Of a stretch of 64,000 nucleotides of DNA, positions 49,011 to 59,746 are shown piece after piece. The stretch spans positions 27,848,907 through 27,912,906 of the forward strand of contig CM025855.1 of assembly GCA_003952965.2 (NCBI GenBank). Direction: 5' to 3'. The DNA comes from Morella rubra (Eukaryota; Streptophyta; Magnoliopsida; Fagales; Myricaceae). The notes beneath the pieces were generated by a model. It saw only the letters and a list, made by a program, of their open reading frames with translations. It was not told the origin of the DNA and did no database searches. The position numbers and the translations under genes are program-made. The stretch's first letter is position 1. Each line of letters begins with the position of its first letter.

Positions 49011-51007
49011 TAATATTTATGGATTTTTTTTATTGTGAAATGGAGGAAAAGTGAGAAGCGCTCAAATTCGTCCTCGGCCACTAAGGGCTCTTTGCGTCCA
49101 GGGCACCAAAAGATCTTCCCACATTATTGCATTTCAGGCGCCCGTCTAACCTGATATCAGCTGGGGTATGATTGGGGATCTTTACAGGTGAAACTCAGAC
49201 ATGGCCAGCCGAGCTCAAAGCACGGGTTCATCCAAGAGAGGTAAAACTTCAAATCACTTTCCCTTTTACTCGAGGAATGGACAAAAATAAAGCAGAAATA
49301 TTATTTCGAGATTATAATGAGTTAAAATCCAAGACCAAGTGGGCGCTACGAGATTCCAGCAAAACATGGAGATGTACCCACAAACACAAAGCAAACAGAT
49401 CATATGCGGGTCTCCTTGTGATTTCCGTAAAGTACCTTGTATTACTTGCTATTTTTCAAATGTCGGCCACAAGAAAGGACTGAACAAACTTCAGCATCCA
49501 AAAATAATTTATCTACTTTTACATCCATTCTGCTGGAGTCCGGATATACGCCAGACTAAGTGCTTAAATCCTACAACAGGTGATAGTCACGAGGATAAAT
49601 CCCTAATAATAACACATAAGTGGACCAAACTGACGAGCTTAAGCCTTTGAGTTAAGGTAACGTCTGAATTATGTTATATCAGGTCTAAGTCTCCAACACA
49701 TAGTTTATCAGGTATGTTTCAAATTTATTTGCTTGATTACTTGGAAGCCCTTGAAAGATTCTCACATTAAGTTAAGATAATGCATATAAAAATCATGATT
49801 ACATGTTAGATATTGATAGTATAGTTTTGTGTCGGAATTGACATCCAACTAATCAATGTCAACTACGCATCCATAATTACATGTTATGCTTAGGGTTTAA
49901 GACTAAGTCAAACAACCATTAAACCTCGTTTTCCACTAACTTGATGGACAGTGAAGAGAGGAAACCGGACCCTCAATCTTTCATTTAACTCTTGTGATAT
50001 AAAATTAGGGAACTTTTTGTCTGACGGACAAAGAAATATACAAAGATCAAGTACGTTTGGTGAGAGCAGGGAGTCTTTTCATTCTTGAACAGTGGATGGA
50101 ACATTATCTTCGTGGAACCGAGTAGCCAAAAACCAATTGAAACCAATTATGCCTGCTAATTAGACACCCCGCACTGAGTAAACCAACATTCAGAAAAGTC
50201 CTCAACTACTGAAAGAGTTGGTAACATATGTTCACCTCTTCTCAGCTTAAAAACAAAGGATAGAGAGGGGGAGAATCGTTGTACGGACTCATCTGGCCAG
50301 TAGAGCGATTGGTATGTTGTTCAGCACATGCCACATAGTACACTCGTAAGATTAACTGCAATGACTAAAATTAAAAAGCTTTTAGTGCAGCAGATCTCCT
50401 TCGAGCTGGAAAATACGGATTGTGGTGCACACGTGAAAGTCTTGGTACAACTGGTTTTGGTTTGAGGTTGGGCCTACCTATGACCCTAAACTGGGAGTAG
50501 TACAATAAAAAAGTGGGGTAATCTAAATAAAATCTAAACAGACGGAGAAGCTTTGCCGTGGGATTCCTACTTTGCTTGTCTCCCTTCGCATTCTTATCTC
50601 CCACCCGATAAACTTACCCCCTTGTCCCGGAGGTGAGGCGACTTCCACCGTCCCACAAACCAACGCCCGTGAATTTTGATAGCCTAGTTTTTCTACAAAA
50701 CATGAAAGGGCTCTTTGGGGTTCATGGGTTCTACTATTTTCAGAACTTCTTGTGTCTTTTGGCCTAGATGATCCACATGCTTATAACTTAAAAAGGAATT
50801 CACCGTATAAAATTTGTTTTGCTTTATGTTCTTTATCATAGCTTCTTGGAGATACTGATTCTCCCATATTGTTGTTCTTCTTCTTTGTCCTGCTTCATTT
50901 TGTGGTTCCTAAATAGACAAATCATAAAAATTCGACTGGAATTTTGCAAGATTTCTATGCCAACTGGCACTGCCCCACCTCACCCGTTAACCCCCTCCAC
51001 CCCTGCT

Positions 51008-51014
51008 TATAAAG
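51008..51014 (+). promoter_or_regulatory. TATA box of the RADIALIS-like gene
   Basis: TATAAAG in a C-rich context lies 192 bp before the start codon, implying a leader of about 160 nt that is rich in CT (TCTCTTGACTCTCC). Found by eye. Confidence 0.6.
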
Positions 51015-51199
51015 AGAAGATGTTGCCACCTCTCTGCACATATCACCCTTGACTAAGTCTTCTCTCTTGACTCTCCTCAAACCTTTCTCACTATCTCCGG
51101 CCTTTCAACTTTTCCCACTTATTTCCTTAACACTCATTCTTGCAATCACCATAGTGTTCCTTCTTTTCCATTGCCAGCAAACTCATCCTAGGCAAACAA

Positions 51200-52207
51200 A
51201 TGGCATCCAGCTCCATGTCCTCCAAAAGCTCTGACTCGTGGTCTGCCAAGGACAACAAGGCCTTTGAGAGGGCTCTGGCTGTTTATGATAAGGACACTCC
51301 CGACCGTTGGTACAATGTCGCAAAGGCTGTTGGTGGGAAAACTGAAGAAGAAGTGAAAAGGCGCTATGAAGAACTCGTGGAGGATGTCCAGCGTATTGAG
51401 TCTGGGCGAGTGCCCTTCCCTAAGTACAAGACTACTGGAGGGAGTAGCCAGGGAACCTTGACCGATGAGGAAAAGAGGTAGTAATTTAAGTTAAATCTTT
51501 TCATCTAAGCGAAGTTACCGGGTATATAGATAATAGATGTACTTCTACCTTATTCTTGATTGGTTTTAAACCAACATACACAGAAACCCTGCGTCTAAGC
51601 AAGACTCACTTCCTTTGAGCGGAAAGCAATAAATAAATAAGTGAAGCACTGAAGCTCTTGACCTTTTCATGCCTCTTTCAAACCTGTTTGGATTCTCCTA
51701 GACTCCTACGCTAATTGCTAAGAAACACTAAAGTATTATTTCGTCCCTATATTGGTAGTACTTTTCTTGCTTGTGAAAAGCCAAAATTGTTTAGATTATG
51801 CCCCCTCCCTCCCTCCTAAAAGCATGTATTTCCACGACCTGAACCAAGCAGGGCCTCTATTGGCAGTATGATGTCCATGTTTACGCCAAATCTGCATATA
51901 TTCAAACGCAGACTGAATCTATATAAAAATTCTATCAAACATGTAGTTTCTATATTCTATGAGATGTCCCGTACTTCAAACAAAGGTGTGGCTAATAATT
52001 AAGTATGCAATTACTACTTAATTCCTCGTTTCTTTAGCTAATCTAATGACTAAACTCCACTTTTCTGAAATTGTATTACATGTCGTGCCATCAACAGGGA
52101 GACACGTAAAGTAATCAAACAAATAAGGATAAGATTCCTCGTCACTAAGCCTAATCTCATCGAATCTTCCTCGTGTTTGCAGGATGAGAAACCTGAGGCT
52201 CCATTGA
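51200..52207 (+). CDS. RADIALIS-like SANT/MYB protein
   Basis: Small single-SANT nuclear protein of the RAD/RSM/RL group. Antirrhinum RAD controls flower asymmetry by competing with the MYB protein DRIF; roles of RL genes elsewhere include early-photomorphogenic and embryo functions. Exon 1, 51200-51477, encodes a Ser-rich start ([14 protein letters not shown]) and the SANT domain at about 11-65: [56 protein letters not shown]. Then comes the group-typical [20 protein letters not shown]. The obvious frame stops two bases past a donor (AAGAG|gtagta). Splicing to GCAG|GATGAGAAAC gives exon 2, 52183-52207 (25 nt), adding RMRNLRLH and a stop, the usual RL ending. Total 100 residues. It has one MYB repeat only, so it probably works as a competitor or partner and not as a classic activator. 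Confidence 0.94.
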
Positions 52208-54674
52208 AGCACAATCACCGTGTCGGTGACAATAAAGATTCAATTGCTCTGGCTGTTGTAATGGCATTAGTAACTAGCTTAAGAATCACACACCAGCGAT
52301 TCTATCTTCAATTTCGTGCCCCTCTAGTTCCAGTCTATGATCTATTTTGTCCCTGAATTGATGTAACATAATATATGAAGTATTTTATGTTCTGTCTAGC
52401 ACAGCGTATTTCTTCCTCTTCATTATCAGTTCAGTGAAGCATAAAATCAGAATTCGAAGTGGAAAAATATAAAGAAACACGCCATGGTTTGGGATCTGAA
52501 AAATCTGACCTCGGCCTTTGGAAATCGGTGATCGGATCTATCATCCTTTTTGATCCAAATTCTCGAAAACGGAATAGATTCAGAGCTAGACGGATGGAAG
52601 AGAACGAGAGAGAATTAGGCACAGCCTCCGAACGGGGAAGTGGAGAGGCGGGAAGAAAATGTGGCTTTGAAAACTTCCTGCTCTGTTGCCGATAGCATTT
52701 CAATGACTTGGAGACTTTTCACGCAATCAAACTCTGCCACGTGGCAAAAGATTGAAAGACCGACTACTACCAAATCGTTTGGGATGAGAACCCCTCCTAA
52801 AGGATGTAACTTAAAATCTTTGATACCCAGAAAGAAAACTTTTGAATCTAGGAAACATCAAGGGAAAAGCTTGGGGTGATTACTTATCTTAGTTTCTCCT
52901 TTTTTTTCTCCTATTTTGTTTTCTAATTTATTTTCTCTTTTCTTGCTATTCAAAATTTCAAGGTGAATAACGAATACTCATCAGAAACTATCAAAACGTT
53001 TTAAGGAGTTTCATTTTCATATATAAACGAGTACAATGAGCTTCAATTGGGTTAACTGTATTATCATTCAAAGATTCTTCTAGTTTCTTATTAAGTTAAG
53101 ATTGAAACGCGATATTAGAGATGTCAAGTGGACCTTATTATAATTTATTTGTTATATAAGAATAAATGATGTCACTTACTTCGAAAATTACAAAAATTTT
53201 CCCGCTCATTTTATATAGTAATTTAAAAGTTTGAATCATTTAAAAATAAGCAAAGTGATATGTCTGAATAATAAAAAAAGAGTAGTATACGATAAGAATA
53301 CAAAAAAATATTATAAATAATTATATAGTTCCAGAGATGATCTATGCATCGTTTGGTTATACATATATATACATGACAAATGAGAAAGAAGTCTGAATTC
53401 AAAGACAAGTTTTGAACAATCGATGGTGGTTTAGAGTTAAGTATCCTGACACTAACACTGGTATTACCTATATGTCGCAAGTCCAACTTGAGCACTGTGC
53501 AAATACCGGGAGATACCAAAATAACCAATTATCTTCGCCGGGAGTTGGCTAAAGAATAGAACAAAACAGGAGCTACTCCCTCTAGTTGTCTCTCCATATA
53601 TATAAATCGCTCATGATAGCTCGTGCAAGATGGCCAGGTATTTAATTTAAAAAAAATAAAAGCCTTCGTCCTCCATAGCCTAGATTCGTGTAGTATAGGC
53701 AATCATTTGGACCAAGAAAACAAAAACCTTGCAATTCGTAAAAGCGCTGGATCCTAACTGGTTTAGCGGAAAAAGAAAGGGCAACTTGCCTCTCGGTATA
53801 GGTTTCCATAAATTCAACTTTTAGTCAAACAAATTTAAAGGGTAAAGGGAGGATGGTTCTAGCAACTCAGAAGAAAGTGAGCAAATCATACTTGCTTATC
53901 AAAGTTAGGTTGGTTGTTCAACAACCACCCTCAGTATACGAGACGCATGTGCCTCGGGCACTAATCTCACACTCTTATCTTCCGGAGACCCAATTGGCAT
54001 TCATCCCGGTAAGTAAATATCTCCCCCGAAAAAGAAACCAAATGTTGACAGGGCAGGTTACTCGCACAACAAATGATATACATCAAGTGTTCGACTGGGC
54101 CAGCCTTCGTGCCCTCTTTGCAGGCTCCGAGTGAGCTTTCATTCCTGGCAGTCTCATTCAGTAGAACGGATTGGGCTGAGCGAAGTCCTCATGAATACAC
54201 AGACTTGACTCCAAGCCCATGCACCGCTATTTTTAACCGAAGGCTTAAACTGAGTCGGGCTTCCTAAGTCCTAATCCTTGATCCAGCAACATTCACATTA
54301 TAACCATGAACTAATTCGTCATCATCTACATATACTGAAGGCAAGGCATGCAAACATGACTCGGAGCCCATCAAGTAATCTGATTTCCAATTGCAGAACA
54401 CAAACTGCGTAGCAGATAGATCCAACCACAAAAATATCTATTTTAGAATGCGAGCCCTTAGGTTATTTACTGAATCGGACCATAGTAACGAAGCTGCAAA
54501 ACACATGACATAGTCAATGCCTTCATCTGAAATTCAATTTGAGAGTCGTGCAAATTTATTCATTTCATTTAAGAACACCGGTGCAAAAACTGTACTCAGT
54601 TACTGGTCTTATTGTTATTGAGAAAACAAGGGTCCGAAAATTGGAAACAAGGCCTTATCACAGGGAGAGACATT
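52208..54674. other. Between RAD-like and the 93-residue protein gene
   Basis: RAD-like 3'UTR first. Overlapping open frames on both strands at 52431-52879 are less AT-rich than the surroundings and might be an untranslated exon of an unseen gene, but no domain is recognised. The open frame at 53853-54134 looks like chance. Confidence 0.4.
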
Positions 54675-55064
54675 CTAGTCTGACACTATTGTTCGAAGGG
54701 GCAGAGAGCTTTCCACTCCGGGAGTTTCAGAACTCCTTTCCGCAACAATCTTCGACATTCCGAACATCTGGCATTGAATTTGAACTACACATTAGCAACA
54801 AGTACAAATAGGTGACAGAATTGAAAAAAAAAAAATGGAAGGGAAGAAAAGCACACAATTGAAAGAGAGAACAACCTTCTTAATGGTCTTCTTGAAGCAA
54901 CTTTTGTGTTCATCCATAGATGCGTGGATGAACTCATCAATGTGATCCTTCACATCCTCCAAGAAAGTGGCTTCCTCATTCTTCTTCTTTCGACATGAAG
55001 GGATGGGTGGGGTTGTAGCAACAGGTGGATACTGCTTTTCAGGTTGACTCTTCTGTGCTTCCAT
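54675..55064 (-). CDS. Conserved small plant protein of unknown function
   Basis: I recognise the family (short plant proteins with the core EEATFLEDVKDHIDEFI and a MFGMSK tail) but know no tested function. Two exons on the minus strand, 55064-54876 and 54767-54675, give 93 residues: MEAQKSQPEKQYPPV, a Pro/Thr-rich stretch, basic CRKKKN, the acidic helix above, DEHKSCFKKTIKK, then across the intron MFGMSKIVAERSSETPGVES and the end LRTIVSD. The donor AAGAAG|gttgtt and acceptor GCCAG|ATGTTC are canonical and in phase 0. Without splicing the first exon would run into a Phe/Ile-rich tail, clearly intron. An acceptor TGTCAG at about 55075-55080 lies 10 bp before the start codon, so a leader exon exists upstream. 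No signal peptide or membrane segment; probably soluble, nuclear or cytosolic. Confidence 0.85.
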
Positions 55065-55844
55065 TCTCAGTTACCTGACACAGAAATTAATCCACTTAAA
55101 ACAAGAATCTCATTACAAGCGTTTGATTGGATGAAACTAGTAGTTATTTTTTTTTTCGATAACCATTTGTCACTTTCAACTACATTCATATCCACAGCTA
55201 CCAACTTTTTTTTAGACGTTTCAATCAAAAAACAGCGTGAAAAACTAAGAAAACCCAATAGGCAACATGTTGCTCCATAATTCCGACTCCGAAACCATTT
55301 AAAGCGACGGAGGCAAACCAGTGAAGTGGAAGGCCCCTCTACTCTCTAGAATCCTCCGAGTTAGAAGAGGAAGAAATCCCTAGAGAGAGAGTGGAAGAGA
55401 TGAAGATTGCTATGCTGGAGGGAGATGAAGAGGAAGAAATGACCATCAACAAGACCAATAATTGCTTGACCCAAAAATACGAGACCCAGAAGTTCCGAAT
55501 CCAGAAGCACAAAAACCCAATGTGGAATCAAAGAAACCCGTGTCAAATAGCTTTCCAAAAGCCGAATGAAACTTTAGCACAAACCAGACAATCCTTATAT
55601 CACAACTCTCTTTCTCCCCTCGCTGTTTTCCAGTTAGAAAATTCTAGAAAAGGAAATAAAACATTTTCAATCCCCTCAACTTCTTCCCCAATCACCGAAT
55701 CAACAAACAAAGATCGTAAAAAGCATCAACTAAAACAATAGAATAAAGAATACTACGATGATTATTGGTCCTAGTTCATTGAGATCAAATGGATAAAATA
55801 AAAGTGGTTTAGAAAAAAATGGATAAAATAAAAGTGGGTGAACC

Positions 55845-56082
55845 TGTTTGGCTTGACAGAGACAATAGTATCTATTCCTTGGATGAAATCTTTTTGGTAC
55901 TTGACGAACTTACAGGGGTCTTGCAGCAGTTTCTGTCGTGGTGGTGGTGACGGGGGTTCTTTGGATTTTAAGGTTGGTCGCTTAGGTCCCCAAGGTCGGT
56001 TTCCCTTTCCTGATTTTGTTGCTCTTCCGTAAAAGACACGGCTCAAGGAGAGAGAGGGAGAGAGAGCACCGAATGGAAGCAA
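55845..56082 (-). other. Exon-like ORF or upstream ORF, unidentified
   Basis: A 79-residue open stretch on the minus strand begins MLPFGALSPSLSLSRVFYGR and continues through a basic, Pro-rich section (KGNRPWGPKRPTLKSKEPPS). It then has FVKYQKDFIQGIDTIVSVKP and ends at a good donor, AACAG|gttcac. It lies upstream of, and on the same strand as, the 93-residue protein gene, whose leader has an acceptor at 55075. Joining the two would close this frame with a stop (AG|G TAA) just before that ATG, making it an upstream ORF. It may instead be an exon of a separate gene. I do not recognise the protein. Confidence 0.35.
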
Positions 56083-56590
56083 GTATACCGGATACCCTTC
56101 GTTCGAGCAAGAGAGAGAGGTGACTTGGCTGTTTTCTAGCCCTTAGATACCATCTTGTACAGGTGGCACCCTCCCGCTTAAAAAGGGGAAGAACTGTAGG
56201 CTCTCCAACTGGAGTGGAGGTGAGTCTCTCTCAGGAAAATTTGGGTGGGCTGCCGGAAGCAAAGATGTCAGTTCCGGATTTAGGCTTAAGCCCAAGTGAG
56301 CTCCTTTTCACGTTATTTTGGTTTGGGCTTCGAGTACCAGCCTTTCACCCTTCCACCGCCGCTCAGCGCTCTCTGATTTCTGAGCTTTTAAGAAGTTTGA
56401 GCTCTGAAGCCCACCAAACACAAGCAGTTACTTCATGTAGAGACTCTTTCTAATTTTATTAAGAGCTCAAAACTTGTACATTTTTTTTTTCTGATCAACC
56501 CGTTTCAACTTGTTCTTTATTTTGTCCGTTTCATATGGTTGCTCAATATTTATATTCCTGCTCATATTTTGTTAAGATGGATTTTTTTTT

Positions 56591-57002
56591 GGTTAATTAC
56601 ACTGTAGGTTCCTGTGATATCACCTTTTTACAAATTAGTCCCTGTGATATCACTTTTCACAAACAGGTCCCTGTGGTCACCCTTCTAGGTAAAGTTAGTC
56701 CCTCCGTCCATCAAGAGTTAACACACTAACGGAATGAGATGCACGACGAGCCGGTCGACCGCTACATGAGGGTCGCCACTACATGAACGGTCGACCGTTG
56801 AAAGTTACCGCTGTAAGTTACCTTTGTAGCGGTCGACCGGCTCGTCGTGCATCTCATTCCGTTAGTGTGTTAACGCCTTGATGGACGGAGGGACTAACTT
56901 TTACTAGAAGGGTGACCATAGGGATCTGTTTGTAGAAAGTGAAACTGCAGGGACTAATTTGTAAAAAAATGATACCACAAGGACCTACAGTGCAATTAAT
57001 CC
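56591..57002. repeat. Foldback MITE, 412 bp, with near-perfect arms
   Basis: Left arm 56591-56765 and right arm 56826-57002 are inverted copies: GGTTAATTACACTGTAGG against CCTACAGTGCAATTAATCC, and GAGATGCACGACGAGCCGG against CCGGCTCGTCGTGCATCTC. The roughly 60-bp loop contains a further palindrome, ACGGTCGACCGT. Arms diverge by only scattered changes, so insertion is fairly recent. No coding capacity. Confidence 0.92.
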
Positions 57003-58184
57003 TTTTTTTTTTTTCAACTGGTTAATTTGCAATTATAAAAGGAAAACTCGTAAAAACAAAATCTGATGTCGAAATTGGATTATTAAAATGCTTCCTTAAT
57101 GATGTTTTTTTAATTCTAATGTACCAAATTGAAACAACTGCAAATACGAAAGTGGTACTTTCGACTCTTGCGAGGTAGTATTCTAAGTTCAATTAGTATG
57201 CAAATTCTCCTTGAAGAGCCTATCAAATATTTGAGGAGTGTCACAGACTCGCATTCAACTAATCTGTGACAGATTTTCTCGCCGACAAAAAAAAATCCAT
57301 AGGAGTATTTTCTCATTTCAATGGGAGGAAATCCACCCCCCCCCCAATTAATTCCCTCCCGAGCGGCGGAGTCGGATCATAATAGCTTACAGAGCACAGC
57401 ACGTGGAGAGGGGTTATTGGTTAGAACTGTCTATCAGACAAGCACACCCAGATCATGAACGCGACCGTGTGAACGAGGCCAATAAATACCAACACGATCA
57501 TCTGTCTAAATCTACGGTCAAAACAAACAAGTTGGCCTCGGTGATGAGTATCGAATAATAATGATTTTATGGAGGGGTTGATTTTCTTTGCTCTTGTCAC
57601 TCCCCAACGTCCCATACTACGACACCTCCCAACATTTATTGGCTCCATCACGGTTAGTCAGTTCTCAGCACCTTCTTTAAAGCTCAACTTCGTCAACTGT
57701 TAAACTTCGTCAACTGTTTTCCCTTTCGGGGGATCTCTGCGACTTGACGCGTGCGTAACCATGCTTTGTACAGTTGTACTCCAACACCCATCACGTTCGC
57801 ATTGATTGATGTGCTCCGAAAACGAACATGCAAAGAAAAATAATAATAAGATTATTATTTGAAGTATGAAATACTTCACAAAAGTCGAAGTACCCCAAAG
57901 AAAATCTTATTTTGTAGGCACGGACAGTTAGGAAGTTGGATTTCTGCGCAGTTGGACTTTGGAGTTCGCTATTGTCTATGAGTCCTCCAATTCGTATGTG
58001 GTATCATGAATTTAAGGCCATTGCACTGTCATCTCAGCATGTGTCTCGGCATAGGTTTTTCTTTTAGTCTTCACTCTTCTCCCCATAGGAACTTGATTAG
58101 AAAAATACTAAATAAAGAACGTCACTGATTGGAGCTAGAAAGAAATTTCAAATTTTCAGTTGGTATCAATGAATGCTAAATACG
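57003..58184. other. Intergenic, no gene seen
   Basis: A C run lies at 57337-57345. The open frame at 57421-57651 on the minus strand has no recognised domain. A short direct repeat, AACTTCGTCAACTGTT, occurs twice at 57687-57720. Confidence 0.45.
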
Positions 58185-58853
58185 ATGAGCTATTGGTGTT
58201 TTTTTTTTTTTTCTAGGCAAGCAACAGCGTAACAGTAAGAAAAGAGAATAGCACAAACCGGAAGGAGAGGGAACCCTGCAAACAGCCCAAACAACCACCA
58301 AAAACGAAAACAAAATAAAAGAAAAGCAAAAAACCTTGGACATAACAAGATGGCCAAGGAAGGGCCTTCGCAACTGGCGGTTAACACTACTCCAAGAAAC
58401 AAAGTTTTGGGAGTCATCCGCAGCGGGATGCAACCGAGGGGCAAAATTGCTACAGGGAAGGGGAGGTGGCAGATTTGGAGGTGGTGTAGCTAGGCACCAC
58501 TACAACTTCTGGCAACTGAAAAGTAAGCTCCCAACAAAAGCGGGTAGAGACCCCAGACGATGCTAGATACAAGCAGGCATAAAATAGCCATGCGCCACCA
58601 ACGCGTGGCAGGAAAAGCATTAGAGCCAGATTGGAGGTTTGCGAAGCCGGAGGGAGGAGGCGTGAACAAAGGTCGACCACCTGGAGGGGTAGATTTGAAC
58701 AGCTCCTAACAAAACAGCAAACCCACAAAACCAGAGAGAAAAAGAGGAGAGAGGGAAAGGGAGACAGGAGAGGGAGCCAAGAGAATAGAAAGGGAAAGAG
58801 GAGGAGAGGGAAAGGGGGAAAGGAGCTGAAGCTCCTATGAGCTATTGGTGTTT
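58185..58853 (-). mobile_element. Non-LTR-type retroposed insertion with 17-bp target duplication
   Basis: ATGAGCTATTGGTGTTT occurs at 58185-58201 and again at 58837-58853. Between them lies a 635-bp insert that, read on the minus strand, starts CT-rich (GCTTCAGCTCCTTTCCCC) and ends in a poly-A tract (the T run after 58201). Target duplication plus poly-A tail is the mark of LINE-machinery retroposition. No reverse-transcriptase motif is visible; it could be a SINE, a very truncated LINE or a processed transcript. Its composition (GC-richer, CT-rich) differs sharply from the flanks. Confidence 0.85.
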
Positions 58854-59055
58854 GTTTGTTAAAATTTTGGAAAAATTCTGAAATATGGGGGTGTGAAAAT
58901 GAAGATAATTTATAAGAGTTAGTGAAAAAATAAAAAGAAAAAATTTGAATGAATATTATAATAAAAAAACTTATTTAATAAGAACATAGCTATTGTTTTA
59001 TAATTTTTTAATCAGTAACGGAATTTTAGATGCTAATATTTTGGCAAACAAACCA
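58846..59055. repeat. AT-rich MITE interrupted at its left edge by the retroposon
   Basis: Left end TGGTGTTTGTTTGTTAAAAT and right end TTTTGGCAAACAAACCA form an imperfect inverted repeat around an AT-rich core. The retroposon's target duplication includes the first bases of this element. Confidence 0.6.
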
Positions 59056-59640
59056 TCAGATTGGCACTTTTTTTTTTTTTTCTAAGTACCAGGTTGGCAC
59101 TTGGAAGAGGTACGAGCCCAACAACGCAGACAAGCTACCTTTGAACCGTCCGCTTTCTTCTCTTTAACTTCACTCCACCGAATCCCCACTAGACTTTAAA
59201 AAGCTGCCTGTTTCCTTTGCTCGAAACACAACCTTTTGTTTGTTTCCAAGAGAAACATGGCAATAAGCCAGACGTCAGTCTCTTCAGCAACAAGATTCCA
59301 TATATTATTTCCTTTTCTACGCCGTACTCCTCTCTCAAATAAAAATAAGAGAAACGGGTAGCAGAAGTGAGTCGTTATCAAGGGTGAAACTCAGACATGG
59401 CATATTTATCTAAGAGAAACCGGTAGCAGCCCAACCTCCCGACTCCAAATTCTCTCACTCGTCTCGGTCGCATATTTATCTACGTGGTCGTTGCTGTAGT
59501 TGTATCAACCCTTTTTAAAGTTCTAAACCCACCCAACACCTCCTCCTTTCATTTTATTTCTTCCTCTCAAATATACGTAGGCTCCGTATCCTCTACGTAA
59601 ATCTTTGATATTTCTTTCTCAGCCAGTCAGCCTTGTACTT

Positions 59641-59648
59641 ATATAAAC
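59641..59648 (+). promoter_or_regulatory. TATA box of the KCS gene
   Basis: TATATAAA lies 106 bp before the first ATG in frame. The implied leader is about 75 nt and contains no upstream ATG in the frames examined. Confidence 0.65.
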
Positions 59649-59746
59649 TTGTCACACTTCCTCGCCCCTCCAAACCCACCTCAGAAGTCAGATGCGAAGC
59701 CCCGATAAAAAAATCCAAGAAGAGAGGAAAAAGTAAAACCACCATC

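Larger units (their letters stand above)
44335..51007. other. Gene-poor region with repeats
   Basis: No gene could be supported over about 6.7 kb. It contains two local tandem duplications (44516-44880 and 46661-47065) and a foldback element (48611-49010). Open frames at 46228-46633, 48343-48664 and 49172-49650 lack recognisable domains. A short segment at 46085-46170 with GATCGAACCCTCC resembles a Pol III B box. Confidence 0.45.

Noticed and set aside
49172-49650. Two overlapping open frames of 103 codons
   Set aside because: No recognisable domain, no convincing splice context and frame competition; likely chance.
59633-59746. Open frame extending KCS upstream by 38 codons
   Set aside because: It has no ATG (the first codon is TTG), overlaps a TATA box, and would exceed the family's usual N-terminus.
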